Of a stretch of 64,000 nt of DNA, positions 1 to 18,299 are shown in pieces. The DNA comes from Trifolium pratense (Eukaryota; Streptophyta; Magnoliopsida; Fabales; Fabaceae), in NCBI RefSeq assembly GCF_020283565.1, contig NC_060060.1, forward strand, positions 19,778,001 through 19,842,000, read 5' to 3'. The notes below the pieces were generated by a model, which was not told the origin of the DNA, did no database searches, and saw only the letters and a program-made list of their open reading frames with translations. Position 1 is the first letter of the stretch. Every line of letters begins with the position of its first letter. The translations under genes were made by a program, and so were the position numbers.

Positions 1-2388
1 TAAATATAAGCAAACATTATTAAATTCACCTTGTTTTTTTTTAGGAAAATTCAAAAAATATTCCTTATTAAATCCAACTTTATTTAAAAAATACTCCTTA
101 AATCCAAATTTATTTAAAAAATACTCCTTATATTGTTTCTCATAATTTCTAAGATGTGTGCATAGTCGATACTCCTGGTCCAAATTTAATTGGTAATTAT
201 TATAGTAAAAGGGAGTATTTTAGTAACAAAAAAAAATTTGACTAAAAAAAGTTTTACTAAAAAGGAGTATTTTAGCAATTATATAACAAATTTTTTAATA
301 TGTATGAAGCAAAGAAAATTTTGCTTATATAAAGCCGAGACCCGAGAGAGTATTATTATATAGTTATGATATGATGATAGTGCGGGAACAAGATAAGATA
401 ATATAACAAGGATTTCAAATTAGTAAGCTAGTGTTAAAATATGTCAATGTCAATTATTGAGGTTAAAAGTTAGAAGGAAGTGCAAAAATTAGAGCCATTC
501 AACTAGCATAGGATTCTAAACTTCATCACATGGTTTGTCCCTTTACAACATGACCGACTCTACGTCACAAAAGAATTTAGAGGGAACCCCCACTCTAATT
601 AAGCATATAAATATATGAAGTAAGTGGAGGGTCATTTGCACATAACATATACATATTTATTCATGTTATTTTTTGATAAAATATGATGATAATTTCCTTT
701 TTAAAAATCTACTTTTGTATTAAAAAAAACTACTCTCACTTTCCTTTATTAAATTTGCTTCCACCACACATATATACAACAATTATGAAAGATCTTAAAA
801 ATATGTTAAGAAAAAATTAAACCAAAGCTTGTAGATTCGATCAAAGACTTGTCTTGATAATGACTATTGGCTAAAAATGTCAGGTTCCTTATTTATATTA
901 TGAGTGTATTAAACTTATGCAAGTAGGTTGTCATTTATTTCTATTTTTAATATGTTTAACTAGTACATCGGGAACACTGTTTAGCATGACTCTATTTTTA
1001 TATGCAAAGTTAATCCACTTATATTTTGTTTACCTTCATCGATAAATTGTTTTATTTTGCTTTAAAGCAATAGTTAAGAAAATTAGAATTTCCTAAAAAC
1101 TTATTTGTTTTTTTTTTGGTATATAAAAAAAAACTTACTATTTGTTTTATTTTTGTTTGTTTGTGAAAATTATATATTACTATAAAGAAAAAAGTGCATA
1201 GACGTGTAGACTAGTTTAGGTTGTTGGTGGAGCACTAAATATTGAAAAGGCTATATATTAATTGAGATGTGGGGTACAATGTAGGAAGACCCAGGACTCT
1301 AAAAATAGAAGATGACAATAGACTTTGAATTCACCTAATTGGTTCTCCGGCTACATCACCAAATTGGTCTTTAGTCTTTAACCAATCAAAGATATATAGA
1401 AACATCCATGCAAACATTACCTACCCCATTTGCAAACAAATTACTCCTCTATTCTAAGATGACCGATTTAGTTTACCAATTTACACAAATTTTAAAAAAA
1501 ATGTACTGTTGTATTAAATTAAAATAGATCAGTTAGTTTAAAACAATTTTTTATTTTACAAAATAAGTTACACATTTACCAAAAAAAATTACTATATTTC
1601 ACCCATATACTTGACGAATAATTATTAGTTAGAATTTAATTACTTCATAATCGAATTTCAAATTACCAGAGTCTCTTCTAAGAACTAAAATGTTTTTTTC
1701 TTATTAGAGAACTAAAATGTTAAGACCAAATTGTTTTTTTCTTACTAGAGAACTAATTAAAATGTTAAGACCAAATATATAGGTATTTTTTTTTCTATTT
1801 TTACCTGGGATTTCATATTCTTCTCCATGGTCATGAATAGTGACATACATGCATAATTATATTATAGTCTATAGACACAAGAAGCTACGCCTACTATATA
1901 GTACTATTTCATTTCCGTGCATTTGAATAAATCAACAATGGAGTACTATGCACTAGACAAGATCAATTAATTGGACATCACCTATTTCAACAGAAAGAAT
2001 CTCTTCATGTTTTGGGACTCAAAATAAAAGAAATATTAGTCCATCAACCAAAAACTAAAAGAAGATCAAACATGCAAGGCAAATAAATAATTTTTATTTC
2101 TTTATACTAAACTTTATACAAAAATAACACATTCTCTTAACTACTACCCAATTAACCTCTAGAGCTAGATTAACATAGGAATTAAACAACTTAAAACATA
2201 GAAAATTAAATGTTAGCCAGCTAACACTAACTTCTTTTATAAATCGAAGCGACAAAGACTGAAATCACTGAATTCCAATATAGTGTCAACAAGACCACTC
2301 TGTCACTTACGATATATATGGTGACTAGCTAACACTAATTAATTAATAACTAAAGGTAGCATATATAGTTATTTTCCCATCTCTATGA
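1..2388. other. AT-rich intergenic DNA, no gene seen
   Basis: No coding sequence can be supported here. Near the left end a 33-bp unit (tattTAAAAAATACTCCTTA type) is repeated about three times between 50 and 135. Around 1680-1780 an 'agaactaaaatgtt' unit of about 50 bp is repeated. The last 200 bases before 2389 are probably the 3' flank of the minus-strand SMR gene. Confidence 0.6.
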
Positions 2389-2727
2389 TCAATTAGCTAT
2401 AGCTCTTTCAACATGGCGTATGAACACAGTTTCTAACTCAGGTGGAGTGAAAAACTCTCGAGTTTTACCGCGATAATTCCATTTCAAAGAAGATTTTCTC
2501 TTCCTAGGAGCTGGTGGACATATCAAAGTTACTGGAATCCTTGATCCTTCCCCTCTTGGTGTTGTTGAACACTCTTCCTCCATCTTAATCTCTTCTTCTT
2601 CACTTTTCTCCAAAGTGATTCTTGTATTTATTGGCTTCAATGGTTTTCTTAAATTGATAACCCATTTTCTATTTTTCTCTGAATTTTCTAACACTCCTTC
2701 CACTTGTGACTTCTCATGTAATCCCAT
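2389..2727 (-). CDS. SMR: SIAMESE-related cyclin-dependent kinase inhibitor (SMR6-like)
   Basis: Single-exon gene for a 112-residue protein. SMR proteins bind CDK-cyclin complexes and restrain mitosis, promoting the switch to endoreduplication or cell-cycle arrest under stress; they act in the nucleus. The N-terminal half is charged (Glu run at 43-52). The conserved SMR core follows: IPVTLICPPAPRKRK at 64-78, a basic proline-rich stretch, then REFFTPPELETVFIR at 90-104 close to the C-terminus. Both blocks are the family hallmarks, and the size is typical. I chose the ATG at 2727; the reading frame continues four codons upstream but only to a TTG. The start MGLHEKSQVEG and the ETVFIR tail resemble what I recall of Arabidopsis SMR6, which is the basis for the subgroup. 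A TATA box lies about 270 bp upstream. Family assignment is fairly sure, subgroup less so. Confidence 0.85.
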   Translation of the reverse strand: MGLHEKSQVEGVLENSEKNRKWVINLRKPLKPINTRITLEKSEEEEIKMEEECSTTPRGEGSRIPVTLICPPAPRKRKSSLKWNYRGKTREFFTPPELETVFIRHVERAIAN

Positions 2728-2998
2728 ATTTAACCACAAAAAAAGCGTTGTCTTTGAGAGAATAAATTAAAGATTATGGCTTAACTTTTTTTTTTTCTTG
2801 AGGAATCAAGTTAAACTAGTGGGAAAGTGAAAAGAATAAGAATAAAGAGAAGAATTGGAAAAGTTTTTTGCACTTAGAAAGGATTTAAAGAGGAAGGAAT
2901 TTTAGTTAAGGTTCAATGGAAAAGAGCTTGTTTGAGAAGATTGTAGAAAAGTGAGGGAACAAAGGGGAAAGTAGGTTGAAAGAGTTTGAGGACTTTTT

Positions 2999-3006
2999 TA
3001 TTTATA
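2999..3006 (-). promoter_or_regulatory. putative TATA box of the SMR gene
   Basis: TATAAATA on the minus strand, 272 bp upstream of the chosen ATG. This implies a 5' leader of roughly 240 bases if used. No competing TATA element is evident in the leader. Confidence 0.5.
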
Positions 3007-3785
3007 GGGTATTTGGTTTGTGTGTGGAAAAATGATTGTAGTGTTTTTTGTGGATATAAAAATTGAAAATGCTTTTTCAAGAATAAAGACACATGCAGTT
3101 GCTTGCTACAATTGTAGTGAAAAGTGTGATGATGATGATAAAAATATGATCTATGTTCAATTGTATATAGTAAAAATCATATATATTTTGAAACATTATC
3201 TTTTACATGTAGACTCTGTTTTTTCTTTTTGTGTTTTTTTACAGATTGTATGTGGATTTCTCAAAAAAATAAAAATAAAAATTCATAAATATTAGCATAG
3301 TTGTTATTTTCCTAGCTCTTTCTCTTTTTATTTTTTGTATAATTTTTCAATTTATTTTGTGTGAATAATTATTGAAAATCTCTCTCATTAACTTCTTTTT
3401 TTCTTTTTTTTATTTTTTGGTACACATTAACTTATTTTTTTAAAGAAAAAATGGAGAGGAGAAATTATTATCAAACCGTGTCTGATAAGCTTACAAAGTC
3501 AAACTCTTACTACTAAAACGACAAATTAAGAACATTCAAACTAATTTTATGTGTTTCGATACACCAAAGAATTCTGCATTGTTCGATATTGAGGCGCGTT
3601 ATAGATAGTTTATAAATAATGCCCACATTCATGGATTCATTCAACGATGCATCTTTTTCTAAATGATAAAACCATGAATGACTTATCCTCTGAACAAGAT
3701 GTGTAAAATACCAAAATAACATTTTTGTCCACCAAACATCGCACAACACAAAGTTGTTCAAGACCTTAAACGTTTGTTCTGTGTT
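3007..3785. other. upstream flank of SMR, no gene seen
   Basis: AT-rich sequence with T runs. Open frames in it show no recognisable protein. It probably holds the SMR promoter and then leads into the SINE target site at 3786-3800. Confidence 0.5.
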
Positions 3786-3800
3786 GTTCTGTCTTGTATT

Positions 3801-4014
3801 TTTTTTTTTGAAAACTTGGTATCCGGTCTTAGGACCGACTAATCCAAGGGGACCAATCCCACCGCCCACTTGCGGGGGCCCCATTTAAAGCCAGAGTTTT
3901 TTTTGCTCTGTATGGACTTAGCCCACCGAAATTGGCACCAATGAGAATCGAACCTGAGACCTTGAGAGGAACATACTCCAAGGGCCCAAGCCAACACCAC
4001 TCGACCAACCCCAA
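3801..4014 (-). mobile_element. tRNA-derived SINE with perfect 15-bp TSD
   Basis: Read on the minus strand, the element starts with CTTGGGGTTGGTCGAGTGGT (a polymerase III A-box-like segment). It carries GGTTCGATTC, an exact B-box, about 70 bases in, and ends in an A-rich tail (the T run at 3801-3811 on the plus strand). Both sides carry the same 15 bases, GTTCTGTCTTGTATT, at 3786-3800 and 4015-4029. A tRNA-like head, an A tail and a long TSD are the signature of LINE-mobilised SINE insertion. About 214 bp long, no coding capacity. Confidence 0.85.
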
Positions 4015-4029
4015 GTTCTGTCTTGTATT

Positions 4030-5655
4030 ATCATGTATTGTTCTATCCAGTACTTATATTTGCAAATCAAACGGACCATTTATTTGTGAAAATACTACAT
4101 TTAACTTCTATAAGGACATACGGATACGGAGTATGTTATTGTTATCATCCTAAAATATAAGAAGAGATTCATGACTTGCTCCATAAGAAACTTGGTTTGC
4201 AAGTTTTTTCTTCCTGTTTTTAATATTTATTTATTTATCAGTCGTATGGCTGAAGGGAGATCATTGAACCAATTGAATGAACATGTGATAAAAAAAATTG
4301 AAGAGAGAGAGAGAGAGAGAGAGAATTATGAGGAAGGTTTATTTGTGACGTAAGGGTGGTGGAAGAGTGGGGGGAGATTATTGAATAAGAGCAGTGAGAG
4401 ACAAGAAGCAGAAGATGAATGAAGAAAGAAATGTGGGTGCCCGTAAGAGTAGCTGACCCATTAGACTATAAACCATGAGGACATATAAGACCATCAAATG
4501 GGAATATTCATAGTGTGTGAGTTTTATAGATCCGTTTTGATCAACTTATTTTTATATTTATGCAAAACAATTTATATAAATAAATAAATATTTTATGTAT
4601 CATTTATAAGTTTGTTAAGTTATTTTTTTTAAATAATACCTTATCAATATACAACTTTTACTAGCGAAAAAATATATATACAACATTTCACCACCTCCTA
4701 AGGTATGCATTATGCTAACATCTACCCCACCTCAAAATTTATATTGACTTGGGTGTCAGAGCATTTTTTGCGGGTACACCCCCACCCCACCGCTTGCATT
4801 GTCGGTCATCTCCATGCTTGGATTCCGACCTCAAGCTCGGAGCATTTATTCCATAAGTCTACCAAGTGATTCAGATTAAGGTAAACATTATGTAATTCCT
4901 AAAATCTCACACTCACAATTAATCATAGGTTTGATTATCAAAGTATATTTGCAGGTATATATATTGTACCCTCCGAGAAATTGTCATCTTTAGCTACATC
5001 GTTATCTTTCAGACCATTCCCTTTTTCCTATGTACACCATTTTTAAATAATTGTACAGTATACCCTTGAAACAAACTTAAGACTATTCCACTCATTAAAA
5101 CAATACAACAAAAATAATACTATTCTACCTTAGTCGACATTGCCTTTTTTTTCCTTTTGAAAAAATTATAAACAAAGTTATGAATTTTATGTAAAAAACA
5201 AACCACATGGATAAGAATATTACAAACTCATAGATAAGGTGAACAAACATCAACATCTGTAGGGTTTCAAACAAAGTAACTTTTTTTTTACATACTTTAA
5301 AATGTTCTATATTCCAATATTCCATATTAATAACTTTGCATATTGGATTCCCATAGCTTTACAATTACAACTTGGAAAAGGAAACTATTTTTATCTCAAA
5401 CTTTATAATCTAGATTTAAATGTGAATAATAAATAACTCCACTATTTTGAAATATAAAGGAAAGGATATAGAAATTATTACAAAAAAAAAGGGGATAGAG
5501 AAATTTCAACAGAAACAAAAAGAAAATTCCAATATATCTTAGCAACTTCTGGAAGCAATTATTGATCATTTTCCTTTATTTATTTATTTATTTATTGCTT
5601 GAACTTATTAATAGTCAATATAGTATAGGGAGGCAAAAGGACAAAACCTACCTAC
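4030..5655. other. intergenic, simple repeats only
   Basis: A (GA)n microsatellite lies at 4302-4324. A stretch near 4690-4870 looks like an unidentified repeat fragment ('gggtgtcagagcattttttg'). A TTTA run lies near 5575-5598. I see no gene. Confidence 0.5.
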
Positions 5656-6007
5656 TAGGAGTGGGCATGGTTGGATTTTTAAGGAAAACCGAATCGAACT
5701 GAACCAAACTTTTTTCAAAATTCATAATAATCGAGCCGAACTGAATCGTTTGTCTTTTAAATCGAACCGAACTGAACTATTAAAATGGTTTGGTTTTATG
5801 GTTCTGAACCAAACTATAACTAACTTTTGACTAAAAAGAACTGAATCATTAAGAGAACCGAACTGAACCAAACTGATAATCATGAACCGAACTATTTCAT
5901 TTTAGTTTTAAAATTGTTAATTATGATTCATATTTTTTTGGTTTGGTTCAATTTAGTTCTGCAATTCGGTTTAGTTTTTGGTTTGTTTTTTTTTTTGCCC
6001 ACCCCTA
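5656..6007. mobile_element. hAT-type MITE with GTGGGC terminal repeats
   Basis: About 350 bp bounded by TAGGAGTGGGCA on the left and TTTTGCCCACCCCTA on the right, which are inverted copies of each other. The inside is built from repeated GAACCGAACTGAAC-type motifs, on one strand in the left half and the complement in the right half. This terminal sequence and internal pattern are common in small non-autonomous plant hAT elements. There is no ORF. I could not identify a convincing 8-bp TSD. Confidence 0.65.
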
Positions 6008-6392
6008 ACAATACCATATATAATACTACCATTTCCTTTTTGGTAGAGTAATATATTTATTGTGATCTATTCAAATATTATAGTGCAGGGAAGCATGCAA
6101 TAGCAAAAGAAGTTATATACAAAAAGCCTTGACAAAGTTATAGGCTTTAAATGCATTTGTATATTAATGGTTAAAATAAGATGATAAAATAAAAATAAAA
6201 TAATTGAAAAAGGAGAAATAATTAATATTAATTTATGTGTATTAATGATCATTTTACATCCGTCTCAAAAATAATTAAAATAATAAACTCTTATTACTAA
6301 AATATTATGGACAAGAGATTTAAACTTCATTCTGCTCAAATTTTATTGGTTACAAATTTAAGAAAATATATGTGAAAAATAGTCCAAAAAGA

Positions 6393-6661
6393 TGTTCCTT
6401 CGGTCCCATAATAATGGTCACAATTGACCATTTCACACAAATTATATAAAAAAAAATGACAGATAAAAGAAAGTGAATGATGATTTACTAATTTACCCTT
6501 TTCAGTCATTGGTGTATTCCCATTACCATGTAAAGTGAAGAATACACAATATTAATTAAAGAATAAAATTTGAAAAAAGTAATTAAAATCATATTAGAGA
6601 GTAAAAGTGATATTTTGGGACAAATATTTGTTTCTAAATGTGACGGTTATTGTGAGACATT
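6393..6661. mobile_element. MITE with 'GGTCCCATAATAA' termini
   Basis: Left end TTCCTTCGGTCCCATAATAA and right end (reverse complement) TTTCAATGTCTCACAATAAC are imperfect inverted repeats around 270 bp of AT-rich non-coding DNA. They resemble the 'CTCCGTCCCA' ends of Stowaway-like plant MITEs. It lies just downstream of the alanine aminotransferase gene. Confidence 0.5.
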
Positions 6662-6958
6662 GAAAATATTATATTTCAAAAAGACCATATCATGGCACTT
6701 GTAAAACACATAACATAGAGATAATCCATTTATTCTTTTGACAAAGGATAGGATAATAGAGATAATTATTATATTCAAGATGATTGTTTGCCATGGTGGT
6801 GGCACAACATATGATAAAAGGTGCAAAGAGAGATTAAATATACATGAAAGATTGTCAGTTATATATAGAAGGAAGGAAATCTAAGGTTTAAGAAGGAGGG
6901 TATGTCTTTTTGAAGGGATATTGATGATGGATTGAATACATGAGTATGGATGATTTCA

Positions 6959-12738
<5,780 letters not shown>

Positions 12739-12768
12739 AGTGAAGCAGAAGTCTTCTTGCAGATATTA

Positions 12769-13878
12769 CTAAAAGAAGAAAATAGAAACAGAACAGAACA
12801 GAACAACAAACAAATTAAATACCAAGCAAAATAATTCAAAGAGGGAAAAGATTAAAGAAAAGTAAGAACCATCTAGTTACTACTCATGAAACAAAGCTTC
12901 ATAAAACTACCCAATTCTACTGCATGTTAAATGTTTTAATCTTATTGATTTTTCAATTACAGAATTCAAGCCAACTAGTGAAGTAAAGACTGACACATAT
13001 TTTAAATTGCGGCCGTGGTTAAGCCGCGAAGTTTTAGATTGCTATTGCAGGGACCTCTAAAACTGCTATATTGCAGCTGCGGACTACAATTAAAACTATG
13101 ACTGACATGCTAGACACATAGGAGGCATAGTCCCATCAATCATACGCAACTGGATCTTCTTCGACCCCTCGTGTCTCTCTAGTGAAATCTCAACTGTTAG
13201 ATTAATCCAACAGCCAATATTTGGCCAAAGAGGATGGAGAGCTAACTTTGTCATAGATCACATACCAAGGATAATTAACAAATGCAACATCAGCAAATTT
13301 GCATGAAAATAGAGATACCAGAGTTAAAAAAGAGCAGCATAAATGCAAAAGCATGTGCACCACACCAATATGTGCTCCCCCCAACTAAAAACCTATACAG
13401 CTACGACACTTTAGATTGAAGTCGTGTCTATTGTTCAACACTTAACGACACTGACACATGTGATTATATACAGTTACTTCCATTTTCTCAACTTATTATC
13501 AATGTCATGTAGTGTCAGTGTGAGTGTCGAGTCTATGTGTGTGTTTCATAGCTCAAAACTAATGAAAATGACAACACAAAGTCACCAAAGTATTGAAAAA
13601 TTGAACGATTACAAAGAAACTGAAAAGGCTAGTGAACAAACGATACACAATACATCATAAAACCGAAAAAACAACAATCAAATCATGACATAGTTCTTAA
13701 TCCATTCCAAATTCACAAAATTTAATTTCAAAAATAAAAAATTGGGAAACTTGAATTCACAAATTAACACAAACCCAATTGAAATAAAAGGCAAAAGATT
13801 CGATTTTTATCATTGTATTCCATCCAAGTGGGTCATTTCATCATGTTACGTGGATCAATCGCAGATAAGAAACGTTAC
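12769..13878 (-). other. predicted intron in the AlaAT 5' leader
   Basis: On the minus strand a good donor, CTGCAG|GTAACG, lies at 13879/13878, and a pyrimidine-rich acceptor, CTTCTTTTAG, ends at 12769. Splicing them would join an untranslated exon (13879 upwards to perhaps 14150) to the exon carrying the start codon. No ATG in frame with AlaAT was seen in the upstream exon. This is inference; a full-length cDNA would settle it. Confidence 0.4.
13393..13555. mobile_element. MITE, copy 2 of the GCACCGACAC family
   Basis: Starts CTATACAGCTACGACACTTTAG and ends GTGTTTCATAG, imperfect inverted repeats related to copy 1. Shared internal pieces include 'gacactgacacatgtgattatata' and 'agtgtcagtgt'. 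Non-coding, about 160 bp, inside the predicted AlaAT leader intron. Confidence 0.6.
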
Positions 13879-14159
13879 CTGCAGAATTGGTTTGAAGCTA
13901 TTGGGGAACCAAACAGTGTGTTGTTATGACAACCTTAGATTGATAGAAGAAACACTCAGTGAGAAATTCACAATGTTATGTTATACACATACATACACAT
14001 GTGTGACAACAAAAGATTGAGTGTTATTTTTGTCTGTAGCAAAAAATTTAATTATGTGGCAGATGATGAATGCAATGGCAGAATCAGAACCACTGAAAAA
14101 AGGGTTGAATTGAAATGGATTATTGAATTTTTGCTAGGGATAATGCTTGTGCTTGATTT

Positions 14160-15368
14160 TGTGGACTAGCTTTAGGCTTAAAGGGTATTGTGTCAGTAGA
14201 TAACAAGGCTCTGGCCTTAAGTCTTTCTTTGATTGTTTTTGACAAAATTGAGATGTGTCATTTTCAATTTGTGGAGTGGTTCATGTTAATTTGTTTGGTT
14301 GTTTCTTATAGATATGGTTTTTGGGGAATTTTATAGTCTTCCCTTTCTTTGTTGTTGCATGATTTTTGTTATAAGGTTGAACTTTATATGTGTCACATTC
14401 TTTACATGTAAAATCAATGTAATAATGGCAACCAAATTGGGTTAAATATGTTTTTCTTTTTTATAAGCAAGGTTAAGCATGCTTTTGATCTATGGAGACA
14501 TTCTAATTTAGATTTAGATTTATTCCTTATTTTGTTTTGTGTTAACGCTACGGCTCGTAGGGGAAAGAAACCTTAGTAATCTGAAGTCGACCGCAAGGTA
14601 ACTAAAGTCTGGTCAATAAATTGTTTCACTTAGATAATTAATATTTGGTCAATAAATTGTTCCACTTAGTAATTCAACTCGAGTTTTCCCGACGATTAGT
14701 CCGTTGGTGAATTTCATTAACTACTTAAGCCCAATGACGTGGTTATTTAGTACTTATTTTATTTTATGTTCAAATTTTCTTTGATTTTAAATTTTTCTGT
14801 TTACAAAATTTATATTTAAACAAGTGTGTTGGAACAATGAAACTTCTCACTAAACTATAGTTTACAACCATTTCATGATTTGTAGTTTTTTTTAGTTTTC
14901 GGGATGTCTATAAATAGTTTATTGGATTGCAAAGTTGAACAAAAGATAAAAGATTTGATGGATGAAGATATAAAGGTGAAGCATTTAAACGTCATGTAGT
15001 TTGTTCTAGGCAAGGTGAGAGAGGTAAAAGACATTTGTAGCAGGATGGTCGTGTTAAAGAACCCAGGGCAGAAGGGTTTCGGAGGATGTTAGGAGGAGTG
15101 GTGGCATGCATCAGCTTTTTAGGGGCACCAAATTTATTCTTTTACTATGTATACATATATAGAAATTATATAAATAATATTAATATTTTTTGTATACCCT
15201 AAAATTTAATAAAAAAAAGTAATTTTTTTTAATGATAGAAGCATTTTATTAAAGGAAGAATTAAATTGTCCAACGTCGTTTAATTTAATAAATTATTTAT
15301 CTATTCGAGTTAATACTCGTTCTTTATAATTTCCTAGGGGGAAATGATTATTAACAGATTATTTCAGT
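14160..15368. other. intergenic, no gene seen
   Basis: Upstream flank of AlaAT, then AT-rich sequence. A short direct repeat 'tggtcaataaattgtt' occurs near 14611 and 14648. No coding region is supportable. Confidence 0.5.
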
Positions 15369-16064
15369 TAGAGATGTCAAAAAGGACTACCCGACTCTAA
15401 ACAAGACGGCTCGGACAGACTTCGGGCCGGGGAGAAAAGTCCATGTTAAAATACGGACCCTAAAAACCTTGAGTCCAACCCTATATGGGCCGCGGGTTTG
15501 ACGGGCCGCCCATATTTTTAATTTTGACATTCTTTTAAAAAAATAATGTAAAATAGTTTACCAAAATAACATTTAAAATTAATTTACAAGACTACGAAGG
15601 AAGAAACAAACGAGGAAGAGTGATTAAAAGAAATTGTGAAAAATGCAAATGATGATGTCACGTGAAACTTTAGAATAAGATTTTGAATGTGAAATAAATT
15701 TTTTTAAAGGTTCCGTGGAGAATTATAAAACAATTACAAGACATATTTTATAAATTTATAATCAAATACAATGATATATATTTTAGAGTAGAAATTAAGA
15801 TGTTAGCCAAAGAAACTATTATATCAAGTCATTGTAGGGTAATTATTTTAGTTGTTATTTTAATTTTTTGGGGGCTTATTTTGCTTTATGCGGGTAATGG
15901 GATACCCGTGGCAACTTCGGGCTAGTCCGTATTTTAAATGAACTTTTTTAGGGAAAACTGAAAGCCCTAAAAAAGCTCGGGCTAAAATTTTAAAGTCCAA
16001 GCCTTACATTTATTCAGATTTAACGGATCAATCCATACGGACTTAGCCAATTTTAACAGTTCTA
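15369..16064. mobile_element. possible non-autonomous hAT-like remnant
   Basis: The left end TAGAGATGTCAAAAAGGACT and the complement of the right end, TAGAACTGTTAAAATTGGCT, are imperfect inverted repeats. Both lead into GC-rich 'cggac...gggcc' blocks. Such 'GTYAAAA..GGGC' ends are common in small plant hAT elements. There is no ORF. A further end of the same type occurs near 18555-18585 (complement CTAGAGTTAAAATGGGTTGG), so a larger composite element cannot be excluded. No TSD was found. Confidence 0.4.
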
Positions 16065-16374
16065 ATCTAACTCTGATATGCACAAGCAACATGACAAGTT
16101 CATTTGCCATTGAACAATGTGTGGAGTAAATTTACAATTATGAAAAAAAATATACTACTAAAATTAGAAATAACCATAAATACGTCTAACTTCGACACTA
16201 ATTCAATTTTTGTTGTCGATTAATTTAGTGACTATAATTACTCAAAAGCACTTTGATGAGATAGCACGGATCTTTTATAGTTTAACTAAAATTTTAAGTT
16301 CAATCTCTAACTTTAGCATGCGACATTGTTGAAACGCATATATAGAGAGAATTTGTCACTTATTTTGTATTGTT

Positions 16375-18299
16375 GTAAAATTGTTAAATATTTACATAAT
16401 CAAATGAGTCCTTCTTTAAACATGACAAAACTCATATTGTCGTTTAATCTAATGTTTAAATAAATAATTTCTTCTTTAATATTATATTGCAGTTGCATTT
16501 CCATTTTGTTTTTTATACGAATTTCATTTCAACCAAAATTATTCTTTTATTGTCGATTGAGAGCAAGTTGGTGAAAATATAATACTTATGTGTTATCATG
16601 TTTTTTAGAAATATTTATTTTTTATTTGTTGTAAAATATTTTAGTTAATAAATTGTTTTTTCGAAACCTAGACTTATACAAAGATAATTTTACTTCATCT
16701 GGTTATGTACTGCAGCTTCAATCTAGATTTATTCTTCGACACAAATTTCATTTCAACTGAAATTATCCCTTTGTTGTTGATGGAGAGTATGTTGTTGTTA
16801 TATTTATATTGAACCTAACTTGTTGTTATATTGCTTTCGAACTCCCTGAAGCGTTTCGATACAAGACTCACAGCTAAGTTAGGCAAAATGTTTCATGCAC
16901 CGACAAACTTAATTGCATTGTTTTTCCTACAACAAAATATTGAAGTTAATAAGTGTTTTTTAGAAATATTTATTTTTTATTTGTTGTAAAATTATTAGAT
17001 ACTTACACAATCAAATTAGCCATCGCATAAAACATGTCAAAGCTCATGTTGCCGCTTAATCCAATTGTTGGCGATAAGCCAACATTCAATGAACATTCGG
17101 CTTTAGCGATGTTAGCCAAAAGGAAACCTGTTGAAAGTTGAAGTATTTCAACATCATTATCTTATATTGCTTTAAGCTCCACATTCGATGGTATTGATGG
17201 ATATTGAGGGATATCCGATCTCCACGATTTTAACCGTGAAAGAAAGCTAAGGACACAATCCCAATTTGTGATATTATATTGGAGTTGAATCCAATTTGAA
17301 CTCCACAAAGTTATTTTCATTATATACGGGCTATGCTTGAAAATGTCAATCATCAATATAGCTTTGTGAAGTAGGCTTTATCGACCTAGTTTCTATTATT
17401 TTAAAATATTAGAATTCGAAGAAAAAAATAATATGCAAAATTAAATTTAGTGTAATTTAATATCACTTTGTAATGACCACAACTAATGGTGATTTCAAAA
17501 TCATTAGCAATACTTACATAATCGAATGAGCCATTGTTTAAACATAACAAAACTAATATTGCCACTTAGTCCAATGATTAAATCGAAATTACCCCTTTGT
17601 TGTTGATGGAGAGTGTGTTGTTGAGAGGAGAATATTTATATTGAATCTCACCTGTTGTGATATTTGTTTCGAACTCCCTATAGAGCGTTTCGATGCAAGA
17701 CTAGGCAAAACGTTTCATGCACCGATAACCTTAATTGCATTGTTTTTCCTACAACAAAATATTGAAGTTAATACGTGTTTTTTACAAATATTTATTTTTT
17801 ATTTGTTGTAAAATTATTAAATACTAACACTATTAAATTAGCCATCGCATAAAACATGTCAAAGCTCATGTTGCCGCTTAGTCCAATTGTTGGCGATAAG
17901 CCAACGTTCAATGAACATTCGGCTTTAGCGATGTTAGCCAAAAGGAAACCTGTTGAAAGTTGGAGTATTTCAACATCATTATCTTACATTGTTTTAAGCT
18001 CCACATTCGACGGTATTGATGGATATGGAGGGATATCCAATCTCCACGATTTTAACCGTGGAAGAAAGCTAAGCACACAATTCCAATTTGTGATATTATA
18101 TTGGAGTTGAATCCAATTTGAACTCCACAAAATTATTTTCATTATATACGGGCTATGCTTGAAAATGTTGATCATAAATGTAGTTTTGTGAAGTAAGCTC
18201 TATCGACATAGATTCTATTATTTTAAATTATTAGAATTCGAAGAAAAAAATAATATGCAAAATTGAATTTAGTGTAATTTAATCACTTTGTAATGACCA
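16375..18299. repeat. tandem 0.7-kb repeat with degenerate partial units
   Basis: Two long copies, 16765-17482 and 17590-18299, are clearly collinear with an offset of about 825 bp. Each contains 'ttgcgataagccaac'-type and 'gaacattcggctttagcgat' blocks. Shorter and more diverged pieces of the same unit lie at about 16375-16600 and 17500-17590. Copy 2 keeps an 84-residue plus-strand frame (17856-18110) that is broken by two stops in copy 1. I recognise no family and do not call it a gene. Confidence 0.75.

Noticed and set aside
3930..3965. Possible tRNA gene (B-box sequence)
   Set aside because: Only A- and B-box-like segments are present, with no cloverleaf. The TSD and A tail show it is a SINE. 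The same applies to the B-box near 60100.
3829..4153. Overlapping open frames on both strands at 3.8-4.15 kb
   Set aside because: They lie in the SINE and its flanks; no protein family is recognisable.
13424..14169. Small plus-strand frames upstream of AlaAT
   Set aside because: They fall in a MITE and in the presumed untranslated AlaAT exon/intron on the other strand, with no recognisable domain.
17162..18175. Minus-strand frames of 63-64 codons repeated in both tandem units
   Set aside because: They are shadows of the tandem repeat; similarity between them reflects DNA duplication, and no family is recognised.
16375..18299. Tandem array considered as CRISPR-like or centromeric satellite
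   Set aside because: Only two full units of 0.7 kb, no short regular spacers, and a plant nuclear context.
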